Source: an uncultured Bacteroides sp. (GTDB lineage Bacteria; Bacteroidota; Bacteroidia; Bacteroidales; Bacteroidaceae). From it: a DNA stretch of 64,000 nt. The DNA is taken from assembly GCA_900755095.1 (NCBI GenBank), contig CAAEFE010000041.1, positions 22,712-86,711 of the forward strand, in the 5' to 3' direction. Shown here one piece after another: positions 35,908-45,353 of this stretch (position 1 is the stretch's first letter; each line of letters opens with the position of its first letter). The position numbers were made by a program, and so were the translations under genes. The notes beneath the pieces are model-generated. The model saw nothing but the letters and a program-made list of their open reading frames with translations, was not told where the DNA came from and did no database searches.

Positions 35908-38900
35908 ATGAATAAAAGGATAGTATCATTCTTCTTTCTTCTGCTCTTTACCGGGGCCATATACGCAGCCATAGATATCACTGATCTGCGAACGGAACTG
36001 CTGAAAAGTCCGGAAGGTATCGACGTGCGCCAGCCCCGATTGAGTTGGCGCATCGAATCGGATGAACAGAATGTGATACAGACTGCGTATCACATTCTTG
36101 TCGCATCTTCCCCGGAGCTATTGGAACAAGGAAAAGGAGATATATGGGATTCAGGAAAGATTGAATCTGACGCTTCCCAATGGATCACTTATCAGGGAAA
36201 AACATTAAAACGTAATGCTTCCTACTATTGGAAAGTGAAAATCGACACCAACAAAGGTGCAACGAATTGGAGTGCTCCGGCTTTTTGGACCACAGGACTA
36301 TTTAATGAAGCGGACTGGCAAGGACAATGGATCGGCTTGGATCGGGCCGCTCCCGGAGACAGCGAAACACAATGGAGCCGTTTGGCAGCCCGTTATCTTC
36401 GAAAAGAGTTTGCGTTAAAGAAAGGCGTGAAACGTGCCACAGTACATATCGCCGGAATGGGATTATATGAGCTGTTTATCAACGGGCAACGCATCGGCAA
36501 TCAAGTACTGGCACCTGCTCCTACCGACTACCGGAAAACGATTCTGTACAACACATACGATGTGACTTCACTGCTTCAGGCAGAAAATGCTATGGGAGTA
36601 ACTCTCGGAAATGGCCGCTTCTATACGATGCGTCAGAACTATAAACCGTATAAGATACCGACTTTCGGTTATCCTAAGCTTCGGTTGAATCTGATTGTTG
36701 AATATGCAGACGGCAGCAAAGAAACAATTGCTACAAACACTTCATGGAAATTAACTACTGAAGGTCCTATCCGTAGCAACAATGAATATGACGGCGAAGA
36801 ATACGATGCCCGTAAAGAGTTAGGAGACTGGACTCAAACCGGATATGATGACAAGGGCTGGATGCAGGCCCAACGCGTCAGTATTCCTTCGGGAACATTG
36901 CGTGCACAAATGATGCCGGGCATGAAAGTCACAGAAACCTTGAAACCCGTTTCTATTAAAAAGCTCGGTAGCAAATATATTCTGGATATCGGTCAGAATA
37001 TGGCGGGATGGGTACGTTTCCGGATAAAAGGGCAAGCCGGTGACAGCATCCGTCTCCGTTTTGCAGAAAGCCTGCAAGATAATGGTGAACTTTATACAAG
37101 AAACTTCAGGGATGCCCGTTCTACAGATGTATATGTTGCCAACGGACGCGAAACAAAAGATGCTACCTGGGCGCCTCGCTTTATTTATCATGGATTCCGT
37201 TATGTAGAAGTCAGCGGTTATCCGGACGCCAAAGCAGAAGATTTCGTTGCCGAAGTAGTAGAAGATGAAATGGAACATACCGGTACTTTCAACTGTTCCG
37301 ATGAAACTCTGAATAAGATTGTCCGTAATGCATTTTGGGGAATCCGGAGCAACTATAAAGGGATGCCGGTTGACTGTCCGCAACGGAATGAACGCCAACC
37401 CTGGTTGGGTGACCGTACCATGGGTTGTTGGGGAGAAAGTATGCTTTTCGATAATTACGCCATGTATACCAAATGGGCGCGTGACATTCGCGAAGCGCAA
37501 CGGGAAGACGGTTGTATTCCTGATGTAGCCCCGGCATACTGGAACTACTACTCGGACAATGTGACTTGGCCTGCCGCCTTACCGATGGCCTGCGATATGC
37601 TTTTCACGAACTTTGGAGATAAACGTTCGATCGAAGAGAATTATCCGGCTATCAAGAAGTGGGTATCTCATATCCGTGAATACTACATGACAGAGGATTT
37701 TATCATCACCAAAGATAAATATGGTGACTGGTGTGTTCCACCCGAATCACTGGAGTTAATTCATAGTAAGGACCCCTCCCGCAAGACCGACGGTGCCTTG
37801 ATCGCCACCGCTTATTATCTGAAGGTATTACAACTGATGCACCGCTTTGCAAGCCTGCAAGGGCTGAAAGCTGACGCAGAAGAATGGGAAGATTTGGAAC
37901 ATCGTATGAAAGATGCATTCAATGCCCGTTTTCTGCACATAAAAGAAGGTACTTCTCCCGTACCGGGACATACTTTATATCCCGACAGCATTTTCTATGG
38001 CAACAACACAGTTACTGCCAATATCCTGCCACTTGCTTTTGGACTGGTACCTAAGAACTACATCCATGAGGTAGCTAAAAATGCCGTCACTTCTATTATC
38101 ACCACCAACAAGGGACATATAAGTACCGGAGTAATCGGTGTGCAATGGCTATTGCGCGAATTGAGCCGTCGTGGCCATGCCGATGTAGCCTACCTGTTGG
38201 CTACCAATAAAACATATCCATCTTGGGGATATATGGTTGAAAAAGGTGCTACCACTATTTGGGAGTTATGGAACGGTGATACGGCCAATCCTGAAATGAA
38301 CAGCGGTAATCACGTGATGCTTTTAGGCGATTTATTACCCTGGTGTTTCAATAATTTGGCAGGTATTCGTGCAGACCGCTGGAAGTCCGGTTACAAACAT
38401 ATCGTTTTCCAACCGGCTTTTGAAATCCAGGAATTGAGCAATGTGGATGCCTCATACATGAGTATCTACGGGAAAATAATCAGCCGGTGGACAAAGACTC
38501 CTACTCATCTGGAATGGGACATCGAGCTTCCTGCCAACACAACAGGTGAAGTGCACCTACCGGATGGACGGAAGGAAAAGATCGGATCGGGAAAATATCA
38601 CTTCAGTGTAGACATACCCACCCGGAATACAGCTATTCTAAGTGATGAATTCCTATACAAAAAAGCTTCTTTCCCCGAATGTCACGGAGCTACGATTGTA
38701 GAACTGAAGAACGGCGATCTCGTAGCCTCTTTCTTCGGAGGAACCAAAGAGCGCAATCCGGATTGTTGCATTTGGGTATGTCGTAAGCCTAAAGACTCAA
38801 AAGAATGGACCGCCCCCCAACTTGCCGCTGACGGTGTGTTCTCGCTCAAAGATTCACAAGCTGCATTGGCTGGAATCGATTCAACTTGTACACCTGTGAA

Positions 38901-39768
38901 AAATGAAAAAGGAAAACTTATTGCCCGCAGAAAAGCTTGTTGGAATCCGGTTCTTTTCCAGATTCCCGGAGGTGACTTGATTTTATTCTATAAAATAGGT
39001 CTGAAAGTGAGTGACTGGACAGGATGGTTAGTTCGTTCACGCGATGGAGGAAAGACCTGGAGCAAACGCGAACCGCTTCCAGAAGGTTTTCTTGGACCTA
39101 TTAAGAATAAGCCGGAATATATCAATGGGCGTATCATCTGCCCTTCCAGTACGGAAGGAAGTAACGGATGGAGAGTTCATTTCGAGATTTCCGATGATAA
39201 AGGCAAGACCTGGAAGATGGTCGGACCACTGGATGCCGAGTTATCCGTCCCCACCCAAAACCGCAAAAAGGGGGATATGAATGTGGATGACCAGGAAGGC
39301 GGAGAAGCTATCAAAGGAGAAGGAGCCAAACCTGTTTATGCAATACAACCCAGTATTTTGAAGCATAAGGATGGAAGATTACAGATACTCTGCCGCACAC
39401 GTAACGCACAGGTAGCAACTGCGTGGAGCAGCGATAATGGTGATACGTGGAGTAAAGTAACGCTACTGGATGTTCCGAATAATAATTCCGGAACGGATGC
39501 TGTGACAATGAAAGACGGTAGACATATACTTATCTACAATAATTTCTCTACATTGCCCGGAACTCCGAAAGGTCCGCGTACTCCGCTCTGTGTGGCCGTT
39601 TCAGAAGATGGTATCAATTGGCAGCCTGTTCTTACATTAGAAGATAGTCCGATTAGCCAATACTCTTACCCTAGCATTATTCAAGGGAAAGACGGGAAAC
39701 TGCATGCCATTTACACTTGGCGCCGTCAACGAATTAAATATGCAGAGATAGATCCGACGAAGTTTTAA
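35908..39768 (+). CDS. GH78 alpha-L-rhamnosidase fused to a sialidase-like (BNR/Asp-box) domain
   Basis: The 1286-aa product has a signal peptide (1-20). Residues 21-910 are a GH78 enzyme: an N-terminal Fn3-like domain, a rhamnosidase jelly-roll, an alpha/alpha barrel with the acid-bearing motif CPQRNERQPWLGD and the second Glu in TTIWELWNG, and a C-terminal beta domain. Residues about 915-1286 form a six-bladed sialidase-type propeller with three Asp boxes (SRDGGKTW near 1043, SDDKGKTW, SSDNGDTW). The second domain may remove an ulosonic-type acid; RG-II contains Kdo and Dha, so two linked exo-activities on one side chain are plausible. The position matches BT1013. The operon's terminator follows at 39790. 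Confidence 0.9.
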   Translation: MNKRIVSFFFLLLFTGAIYAAIDITDLRTELLKSPEGIDVRQPRLSWRIESDEQNVIQTAYHILVASSPELLEQGKGDIWDSGKIESDASQWITYQGKTLKRNASYYWKVKIDTNKGATNWSAPAFWTTGLFNEADWQGQWIGLDRAAPGDSETQWSRLAARYLRKEFALKKGVKRATVHIAGMGLYELFINGQRIGNQVLAPAPTDYRKTILYNTYDVTSLLQAENAMGVTLGNGRFYTMRQNYKPYKIPTFGYPKLRLNLIVEYADGSKETIATNTSWKLTTEGPIRSNNEYDGEEYDARKELGDWTQTGYDDKGWMQAQRVSIPSGTLRAQMMPGMKVTETLKPVSIKKLGSKYILDIGQNMAGWVRFRIKGQAGDSIRLRFAESLQDNGELYTRNFRDARSTDVYVANGRETKDATWAPRFIYHGFRYVEVSGYPDAKAEDFVAEVVEDEMEHTGTFNCSDETLNKIVRNAFWGIRSNYKGMPVDCPQRNERQPWLGDRTMGCWGESMLFDNYAMYTKWARDIREAQREDGCIPDVAPAYWNYYSDNVTWPAALPMACDMLFTNFGDKRSIEENYPAIKKWVSHIREYYMTEDFIITKDKYGDWCVPPESLELIHSKDPSRKTDGALIATAYYLKVLQLMHRFASLQGLKADAEEWEDLEHRMKDAFNARFLHIKEGTSPVPGHTLYPDSIFYGNNTVTANILPLAFGLVPKNYIHEVAKNAVTSIITTNKGHISTGVIGVQWLLRELSRRGHADVAYLLATNKTYPSWGYMVEKGATTIWELWNGDTANPEMNSGNHVMLLGDLLPWCFNNLAGIRADRWKSGYKHIVFQPAFEIQELSNVDASYMSIYGKIISRWTKTPTHLEWDIELPANTTGEVHLPDGRKEKIGSGKYHFSVDIPTRNTAILSDEFLYKKASFPECHGATIVELKNGDLVASFFGGTKERNPDCCIWVCRKPKDSKEWTAPQLAADGVFSLKDSQAALAGIDSTCTPVKNEKGKLIARRKACWNPVLFQIPGGDLILFYKIGLKVSDWTGWLVRSRDGGKTWSKREPLPEGFLGPIKNKPEYINGRIICPSSTEGSNGWRVHFEISDDKGKTWKMVGPLDAELSVPTQNRKKGDMNVDDQEGGEAIKGEGAKPVYAIQPSILKHKDGRLQILCRTRNAQVATAWSSDNGDTWSKVTLLDVPNNNSGTDAVTMKDGRHILIYNNFSTLPGTPKGPRTPLCVAVSEDGINWQPVLTLEDSPISQYSYPSIIQGKDGKLHAIYTWRRQRIKYAEIDPTKF

Positions 39769-39789
39769 ATTGAATCGTCTTCTAAATAA

Positions 39790-39827
39790 AATCGACCGCT
39801 CCTTTGTCCGCAAAAGAGCGGTCGATT
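39790..39827 (+). terminator. Terminator of the GH95-GH78 operon
   Basis: Arms AATCGACCGCTC (39790-39801) and GAGCGGTCGATT (39816-39827), 12 perfect pairs with a 14-base loop, followed by CTTTG. It lies 21 bases past the stop of the GH78-sialidase gene. Confidence 0.75.
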
Positions 39828-39828
39828 C

Positions 39829-39860
39829 TTTGTATTTATCCATTTTATATTTTACATTTG
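39829..39860 (+). promoter_or_regulatory. Promoter of the SDR gene
   Basis: TTTG (39829-39832), 20 bases, then TACATTTG (39853-39860): a full -33/-7 match. The -33 box directly abuts the preceding terminator. The ATG at 39881 lies 20 bases downstream. Confidence 0.7.
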
Positions 39861-39880
39861 CCAATAAATAAAAAAGAACG

Positions 39881-40768
39881 ATGGCAGATAATTATATAGA
39901 AAGACAACAGGAACAATATGAGGCCAGAAAGGCTGCTTGGAAACAAGCACAGAAATATGGTAAGAAGAAATCTACAACAGTTCATCCGGCAGAATCGGCT
40001 TCGTGTACTCCAATGACCTCAAAATCATCCCCCTCCAAAAGAAGAGTATTTATAACAGGAGGAGCGGAAGGTATAGGCAAGGCAATAGTAGAAGCTTTTT
40101 GCCTGTCCGGCGATCAAGTCGCTTTTTGTGATATAAATGAAATAGCGGGACAAGAGACTGCAAAAGCAACCGGATCTATATTCCATAAAGTCGATGTCAG
40201 CGATAAGGATGCGCTTGAAAGTTGCATGCAACGTATTCTTTCCGAATGGAATGATATTGATATTATTATCAACAACGTCGGTATTAGTCAATTTTCGTCT
40301 ATCACCGAAACGAGCGTAGAGGATTTCGACAAAATTCTTTCTATCAACCTACGCCCTGTATTTATCACCTCCCGCCTGCTTGCCATACATCGTAAAGAGC
40401 AGTCCTCTCCTAACCCATACGGCCGGATTATCAATATCTGCTCCACACGTTACCTGATGAGTGAATCGGGAAGTGAAGGTTACGCAGCTTCGAAAGGCGG
40501 TATCTATTCTTTAACTCATGCACTGGCTTTATCGTTATCTGAATGGAATATCACCGTCAACTCTATTGCTCCGGGATGGATACAAACTCATGATTATGAC
40601 CAACTCCGGCCGGAAGATCATTCACAACATCCTTCGCGACGGGTAGGCAAACCGGAAGATATTGCCCGTATGTGTCTGTTTCTCTGCGAGGAAAACAATG
40701 ATTTCATCAATGGAGAAAACATCACGATTGATGGGGGAATGACGAAAAAGATGATTTATATTGAATAA
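39881..40768 (+). CDS. Short-chain dehydrogenase/reductase with a charged N-terminal extension
   Basis: The 295-aa cytoplasmic enzyme has about 52 extra residues at the N-terminus, charged, Gln-rich and probably disordered or helical. A classical SDR follows: VFITGGAEGIGKA (Gly-rich NAD(P) site, 57-69), IINNVGIS, and the catalytic Tyr-Lys pair Y201/K205 in GYAASKGG with a Ser in NICSTR. The C-terminal part reads WIQTHDYDQLRP and INGENITIDGGM. The acidic residue after strand 2 (FCDINE) suggests NAD over NADP. It may process a released sugar or sugar acid from RG-II; the gene position corresponds to about BT1014. It has its own promoter and shares the next terminator with the patatin gene. Confidence 0.9.
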   Translation: MADNYIERQQEQYEARKAAWKQAQKYGKKKSTTVHPAESASCTPMTSKSSPSKRRVFITGGAEGIGKAIVEAFCLSGDQVAFCDINEIAGQETAKATGSIFHKVDVSDKDALESCMQRILSEWNDIDIIINNVGISQFSSITETSVEDFDKILSINLRPVFITSRLLAIHRKEQSSPNPYGRIINICSTRYLMSESGSEGYAASKGGIYSLTHALALSLSEWNITVNSIAPGWIQTHDYDQLRPEDHSQHPSRRVGKPEDIARMCLFLCEENNDFINGENITIDGGMTKKMIYIE

Positions 40769-40787
40769 AAATCTATCACTTTAATGA

Positions 40788-40840
40788 ATACTATCGTATT
40801 TGTTAAAGTCTTTTGGGCACGATAACAAATACGATAGTAT
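40788..40840. terminator. Bidirectional terminator between SDR and patatin genes
   Basis: Perfect 18-base inverted repeat (ATACTATCGTATTTGTTA at 40788-40805 and TAACAAATACGATAGTAT at 40823-40840) with a 17-base loop between convergent stops. Its length and symmetry suit termination from both sides. Confidence 0.75.
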
Positions 40841-40847
40841 CCACTAT

Positions 40848-41639
40848 TTATTGCATTAATATTCTTCGAGTAACTTCCACTCCTGTCTTTACAATCGAAG
40901 CTGCATGATGGAACTCCAACATATCATACGTATCGCCAGAAATCTGAATTAAGATATCCGGCTGACAACGTTCTATCTGATAACGGGTGATTTGCTGCAT
41001 CATCATCCTGGAAGATTCTGTCAACAGATTATAAGGAGATACTTTCTTTTTCTTTCCAGTATCAATGGGTGCATTCACATCGACAGCTATCAGAATGTCT
41101 CCTTCAGTGCGTTGCACATGACTCAATGGAAGAGGATTCAGAATACCTCCATCAATCAATACCATACCGTCTTTTCTCAACGGACGGAAAAGCATAGGGA
41201 TAGAAATAGACGCACGAATAGCTTCATGTAAGCTCCCTCTGTCAAACCTGACTTCCTGATCGCGGACAATATCCGTAGCCATCGCTACATAAGGGACAGG
41301 CAGGTCTTCGATATTCATGTCCGGAATAATTTGTTTCAGTTCTTTAATAAAACGGTCACCTTTCACTAATCCATCCCGGCTTAAGGTAAGATCCGCCAAT
41401 TCCCACATTTTGCGTTTGTCCCAACTATACAGCCATTCTTTACATTCTTCCATTTTTCCTGAAGCATACATTGCTCCCACCATTGCTCCCATGGAACTTC
41501 CTGCAATGGAAGTAATCTCAAAGTTGTGACAAAGTAATTCTTCAATTACTCCTATATGTGCTATTCCACGTGCTCCCCCCATGGAAAGGACTAATGCTAC
41601 TTTTTGCTTATCCATATCATATACATTTCTGTTAGCCAT
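40848..41639 (-). CDS. Patatin-like phospholipase
   Basis: The 263-aa product has the patatin layout: oxyanion loop MGGARGIAHIG (20-30), nucleophile elbow GSSMG (S49) and the dyad Asp in LIDGG (D163). These are the only catalytic residues needed for Ser-Asp acyl hydrolase activity on lipids. No signal peptide is seen; the protein resembles the bacterial RssA/YchK-like cytoplasmic group. Its relation to pectin use is unclear; it is the last gene in the minus-strand series and is separated from the methylesterase-like gene by about 200 bases with an inverted-repeat cluster. Confidence 0.9.
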   Translation of the reverse strand: MANRNVYDMDKQKVALVLSMGGARGIAHIGVIEELLCHNFEITSIAGSSMGAMVGAMYASGKMEECKEWLYSWDKRKMWELADLTLSRDGLVKGDRFIKELKQIIPDMNIEDLPVPYVAMATDIVRDQEVRFDRGSLHEAIRASISIPMLFRPLRKDGMVLIDGGILNPLPLSHVQRTEGDILIAVDVNAPIDTGKKKKVSPYNLLTESSRMMMQQITRYQIERCQPDILIQISGDTYDMLEFHHAASIVKTGVEVTRRILMQ

Positions 41640-41719
41640 CTACAAAATAACACATTTTCTGCGAAAAAGATGTTTAGTAATCGTGAAGAAATAAGTGATA
41701 GCAGTGTTTTAGGGGAACT

Positions 41720-41774
41720 AAAGCATAGCTTTAGATATGATAAAGCTATGCTTTGTCAGTTGCAAAGCATAGCT
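41720..41774. repeat. Three-arm palindromic cluster between methylesterase and patatin genes
   Basis: AAAGCATAGCTTT (41720-41732) pairs with AAAGCTATGCTTT (41742-41754), 13 perfect pairs with a 9-base loop. AAAGCATAGCT (41764-41774) repeats the first arm and can pair with the second. It lies downstream of the minus-strand methylesterase-like gene, so it probably acts at the 3' end of the operon; competing pairings are possible. Confidence 0.55.
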
Positions 41775-41841
41775 CTATTATATTCTTCTATTACCCCGGA
41801 GATATTCCGGCTATGTAGAAGGTTAAGGGTTTACCTTCATT

Positions 41842-43806
41842 TTATTTCTTTCCTTGAGCCTTCTTTTCTGCGTTTCGCTTATTCACATAATCTTTGAACA
41901 TCTGACGCCAGTTGCGACCATGCTCATTGAAATACTGCTCACATTTGGTTTTATAAATTTCGAAGATAGCAGAAATCTGCTTCATATTCTTGTAGTCAAT
42001 AGCCTGTTCGCGAGCCAGTTTCAACTGTTCCAGAACGAAAGCCGTTTCCTCCTCCGTCATATTGGGTACAATGGCCTGATAACCTTTTAAGGTAAAAGCA
42101 ACCTTACCTACCGTGTATTTATCCAGGATTTGTTCAATCTGTTCTTCCGTCAATACTCTGCGTAAATCTTTCATTAGCCTTTCATGCACTTCTTTCGGCA
42201 TAGCGGAATCTGCAATCATTTCACGGTCGAGCTTGGAAAGCGGTTTGCCTGTCAGAGGATTGATACCCCCGGGGATTGTCGTATAAGGGTGCTCATTGTG
42301 CCAGTCACGTACTTTACGAAGATGATTATAAATGGCAGTTACTGCAAAACCTGCCTTTTTATCATCGTTCAACTCTAAAGAAGCTACCCAGTCGATGGCT
42401 TTCTTTTCGAGAGAAGCATCTGATTTTAAGTTAGCATAAGCCTTCTTGTCAAAATAAGCAGCTACCTTGTCAAAAGAACGGATGGCGCCTTCAGGAAGCA
42501 AAGCTCCTTTTTCACCAAAACTATACATAGCGGATTCCGGTTCAGTGGTGACCTTGCTTTCATCCAACATCTTTTTATCCAATTTGAATACTTCTGCGAA
42601 GAAGTCATAAACAGCATTCCGCTTATTCGGACCAAAGTCATGTTTCTCTTTGGGAAGATGTACATTCGTTACTTTATCTTTTGCTTGGTAGAATCCGTAG
42701 ATTCGTTGCAGATAAGGAAATTCAAGAGTAGGAACACTGGCCGTCCAGTCGCCGCCATCCGATACGATCAGTTGTGGACGAGGAGCAAAAGTAGCGGCTA
42801 ATTCCGCATTGCAGGTTCCTCCTGCAGATAGTTGAATGGACATTCCGCTTTCGCAGGGACAGCCACCGTCGAAGTGAGAAGCCAGGCTCACTACCGGAGC
42901 TGAAGCGGTGAAACGATCATCCAATACGCTCAATAATACAGTATGGGTACCTCCCCCCGAACCGCCATTCGTACCAATACGGCTGGTATCAATGTCCTTA
43001 CGGGAAGCAAGCATGTAGTCAAGAATCAGTAAGCCGTTCATTGCCTGTATAGTGTGCGCCGCACTGCTACGGTGTGCCGCACTGCCAACTTGCAAAGCCG
43101 ACTCTCCCCATCCAAACAAATCATAGTCTACACAAACAGCTCCCATACGTGCCAAAGTTCCCATACGTTGTTGTTGGTCTTCCCGATAACGTCCGCCACC
43201 AAAATGTCCGTTAGGGCAGATTATCAACGCATGTTTCCCTTTCGATTGGGGCGTATAGATAGAACCGCAAATGTATAATCCGGGAAGTGTTTCAAGCGCG
43301 AAATTCTGCACGGTATAGCCATCAAACTTACGTATCTTTGAAAGAATAGGTTTGGATTTGACACATTGAGCCAGCAAAGTATCGATACCTAAACGCTGAC
43401 GTACCTCTTTTTTCAGAGAATCGGCACGAAGTTGAAAAGACTGTCGGTCTGTATAGAGTGTATTCAGATAAGCCAACATCTTCTCTCCATCTGCATCTGT
43501 ACGACGTGGATACTCGTATGCTTTCAGCTTATACATATTTCCTTTCTGCTTGACAAATTTATAATCGAAAGGTGCCAATACATTCGTCAAGGACTCTTCC
43601 ACGGAATAAGGACGAATACGGAAATCGGCATAAGGCAGCACTTTTCCCACCGTATCAATGTCATATTTCAAACGGACTCCGAAACGGTTCTGTATATCCG
43701 TCAGTACTTCATTCAAGGGACGGGCAAATTCTGTCTCGTATGTTTGCGTCTGGGCTTCGGCCGAAAGAGATGCGGCAAGAAGCATAGTAAAAAGGATTCG
43801 TTTCAT
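41842..43806 (-). CDS. Pectin methylesterase-like alpha/beta-hydrolase with STN-like and DUF3826-like domains
   Basis: The 654-aa product has a signal peptide (1-18). Residues about 25-97 resemble a secretin/TonB N-terminal (STN) fold (FARPLNEVLTDIQNRFGVRLKYD, ESLTNVLAPFDYKFVKQKGNMYKL). Residues about 130-440 are an alpha/beta-hydrolase with the elbow GGSGGG (S283) and a likely His in EKHDFG. Residues about 460-650 resemble DUF3826 (LTEEQIEQILDKYTVGK, LKLAREQAIDYKN). Its place next to GH28 matches BT1017, reported as a methylesterase acting on the RG-II homogalacturonan backbone. It starts 6 bases after the GH28 stop and ends the enzyme operon. The STN part is unusual for an esterase. Confidence 0.85.
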   Translation of the reverse strand: MKRILFTMLLAASLSAEAQTQTYETEFARPLNEVLTDIQNRFGVRLKYDIDTVGKVLPYADFRIRPYSVEESLTNVLAPFDYKFVKQKGNMYKLKAYEYPRRTDADGEKMLAYLNTLYTDRQSFQLRADSLKKEVRQRLGIDTLLAQCVKSKPILSKIRKFDGYTVQNFALETLPGLYICGSIYTPQSKGKHALIICPNGHFGGGRYREDQQQRMGTLARMGAVCVDYDLFGWGESALQVGSAAHRSSAAHTIQAMNGLLILDYMLASRKDIDTSRIGTNGGSGGGTHTVLLSVLDDRFTASAPVVSLASHFDGGCPCESGMSIQLSAGGTCNAELAATFAPRPQLIVSDGGDWTASVPTLEFPYLQRIYGFYQAKDKVTNVHLPKEKHDFGPNKRNAVYDFFAEVFKLDKKMLDESKVTTEPESAMYSFGEKGALLPEGAIRSFDKVAAYFDKKAYANLKSDASLEKKAIDWVASLELNDDKKAGFAVTAIYNHLRKVRDWHNEHPYTTIPGGINPLTGKPLSKLDREMIADSAMPKEVHERLMKDLRRVLTEEQIEQILDKYTVGKVAFTLKGYQAIVPNMTEEETAFVLEQLKLAREQAIDYKNMKQISAIFEIYKTKCEQYFNEHGRNWRQMFKDYVNKRNAEKKAQGKK

Positions 43807-43812
43807 TTATTT

Positions 43813-45153
43813 TTAATTTATGCTAGTTGTTTTTTCACCATTGACGATTACGTCATCCATCGTGATACGTTCACAATTTTCGAAGATACATTTCTGTTTC
43901 CCTCCCTGAATATGAATATCACGCAAAACGATGTCAGATATCGGCGCTTCTTCCAAGCCCACTATTTTGATCGGAGTCTTTACGTTTGTCACAGTCATTC
44001 CACTGATATGTACGTTACGGAATATCGGAGTGCGTTCACTCTTAGGTTCGGCAGGCATTTTACTGTATTTCAAATTCAATACAACAGCTTCCTGTTTAAT
44101 GTTGCTCATTACGACGTTGCTGACACGAATATCTTCAACGACTCCTCCCCTTCCACGGGTCGACTTAATACGGATTCCACGATCTGTTCCGTCAAACACG
44201 CAATTGGAAATAGTAACTTTACGCACACTCCCACTCATCTCGCTGCCGATAACAACGCCTCCATGACCGGAAAGCATGGTGCAGTTGGTGATAGTGATAT
44301 TCTCGCAAGGTACTCCCAAACGACGGGCCTGCGCATCTCTTCCCGACTTGATTGTGATGCAATCGTCTCCTACTGATATATGGCAGTCGCTGATATGTAC
44401 GTTGCGGCAGGATTCCGGATTCACTCCGTCCGTATTTGGTGAGGGTGCATTATCTATGGTGATCCCCTTTATGGTTACATTGTCACAAAACTCCGGATTG
44501 ACCGTCCAGAAGGGAGAATTTATGATTTTCACTCCTTCAATCTTTACTTTCTTACAACGAACGGGCTGAATGAACGGAGGACGGAAAAAGCGACGTTGCA
44601 ATGTATTTACATAATCCTTGTTCGTTTCAGCATAAATCGCTGTCGTATCGTTTGCCGCATCCCATAGGGGCTGATATTTATTCACATCACGCATGCCATT
44701 GTCTTTCAAATCAATCATGACACGAAAGAACTCCATCCACCATTTCTTTCCTTGTCCGTCTAAAGTTCCTTCTCCTTTGATCGTAATATTCTCGGCATCT
44801 ACCGCATAAATCAAAGGCTGGAAACTTTTCATCATCACTCCTTCGTGGCGAACCTCGACAAAAGGAAGATAGTCATCAAAGTTGTCAGAAAAGAGCAAGG
44901 TAGCTCCGGCTTCCAACTCCAGTGTAATATTACTTTTCAGATGGATACTCCCCGTCAGATAAGTCCCGGCAGGAAAGAAAAGAGTACCTCCGCCCCCACG
45001 GTTCAGACGGTCAATCGTTGAATTGATTAGTTTTGTATTAAGAGTCTTGCCATTTGCTTTTGCACCGGCCTTCAGCATATCTACACGCTCGGCACGAAGA
45101 ACTGTGGTTGCACAGAAGCAAAGAAAGACGATAAGAGTTGTTCGTAAATTCAT
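43813..45153 (-). CDS. GH28 polygalacturonase
   Basis: The 446-aa product has a signal peptide (1-22) and a right-handed parallel beta-helix. The GH28 signature runs in order: NTDGVNPESC, GDDCITIKSG (the paired Asp), SGHGGVVIGSEMSG and RGIRIKS. These supply the three catalytic Asp, the His and the RIK substrate-binding pair, all intact. It cleaves alpha-1,4-galacturonan; the family also contains exo-acting and rhamnogalacturonan enzymes. The position matches BT1018 of the RG-II locus, which with the methylesterase and PL1 would degrade the freed backbone. Upstream lie about 200 bases with short inverted repeats. Confidence 0.93.
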   Translation of the reverse strand: MNLRTTLIVFLCFCATTVLRAERVDMLKAGAKANGKTLNTKLINSTIDRLNRGGGGTLFFPAGTYLTGSIHLKSNITLELEAGATLLFSDNFDDYLPFVEVRHEGVMMKSFQPLIYAVDAENITIKGEGTLDGQGKKWWMEFFRVMIDLKDNGMRDVNKYQPLWDAANDTTAIYAETNKDYVNTLQRRFFRPPFIQPVRCKKVKIEGVKIINSPFWTVNPEFCDNVTIKGITIDNAPSPNTDGVNPESCRNVHISDCHISVGDDCITIKSGRDAQARRLGVPCENITITNCTMLSGHGGVVIGSEMSGSVRKVTISNCVFDGTDRGIRIKSTRGRGGVVEDIRVSNVVMSNIKQEAVVLNLKYSKMPAEPKSERTPIFRNVHISGMTVTNVKTPIKIVGLEEAPISDIVLRDIHIQGGKQKCIFENCERITMDDVIVNGEKTTSIN

Positions 45154-45353
45154 AATCGATATTATTAAAGTATAATTTCATTGTTACCTTCTAAAAAATC
45201 ATGCTAATAGAATCTTTTTTTCTTCCCAATGTTTGAAGACAATCATTGAGATGTTTTTTTCAAACATGCTACATGATTAAAATAAAGATGCTGCATGATT
45301 TTTTATACGAATACATTGTTTTTCATTCTACAAATATATATAAAATGTCTCTT

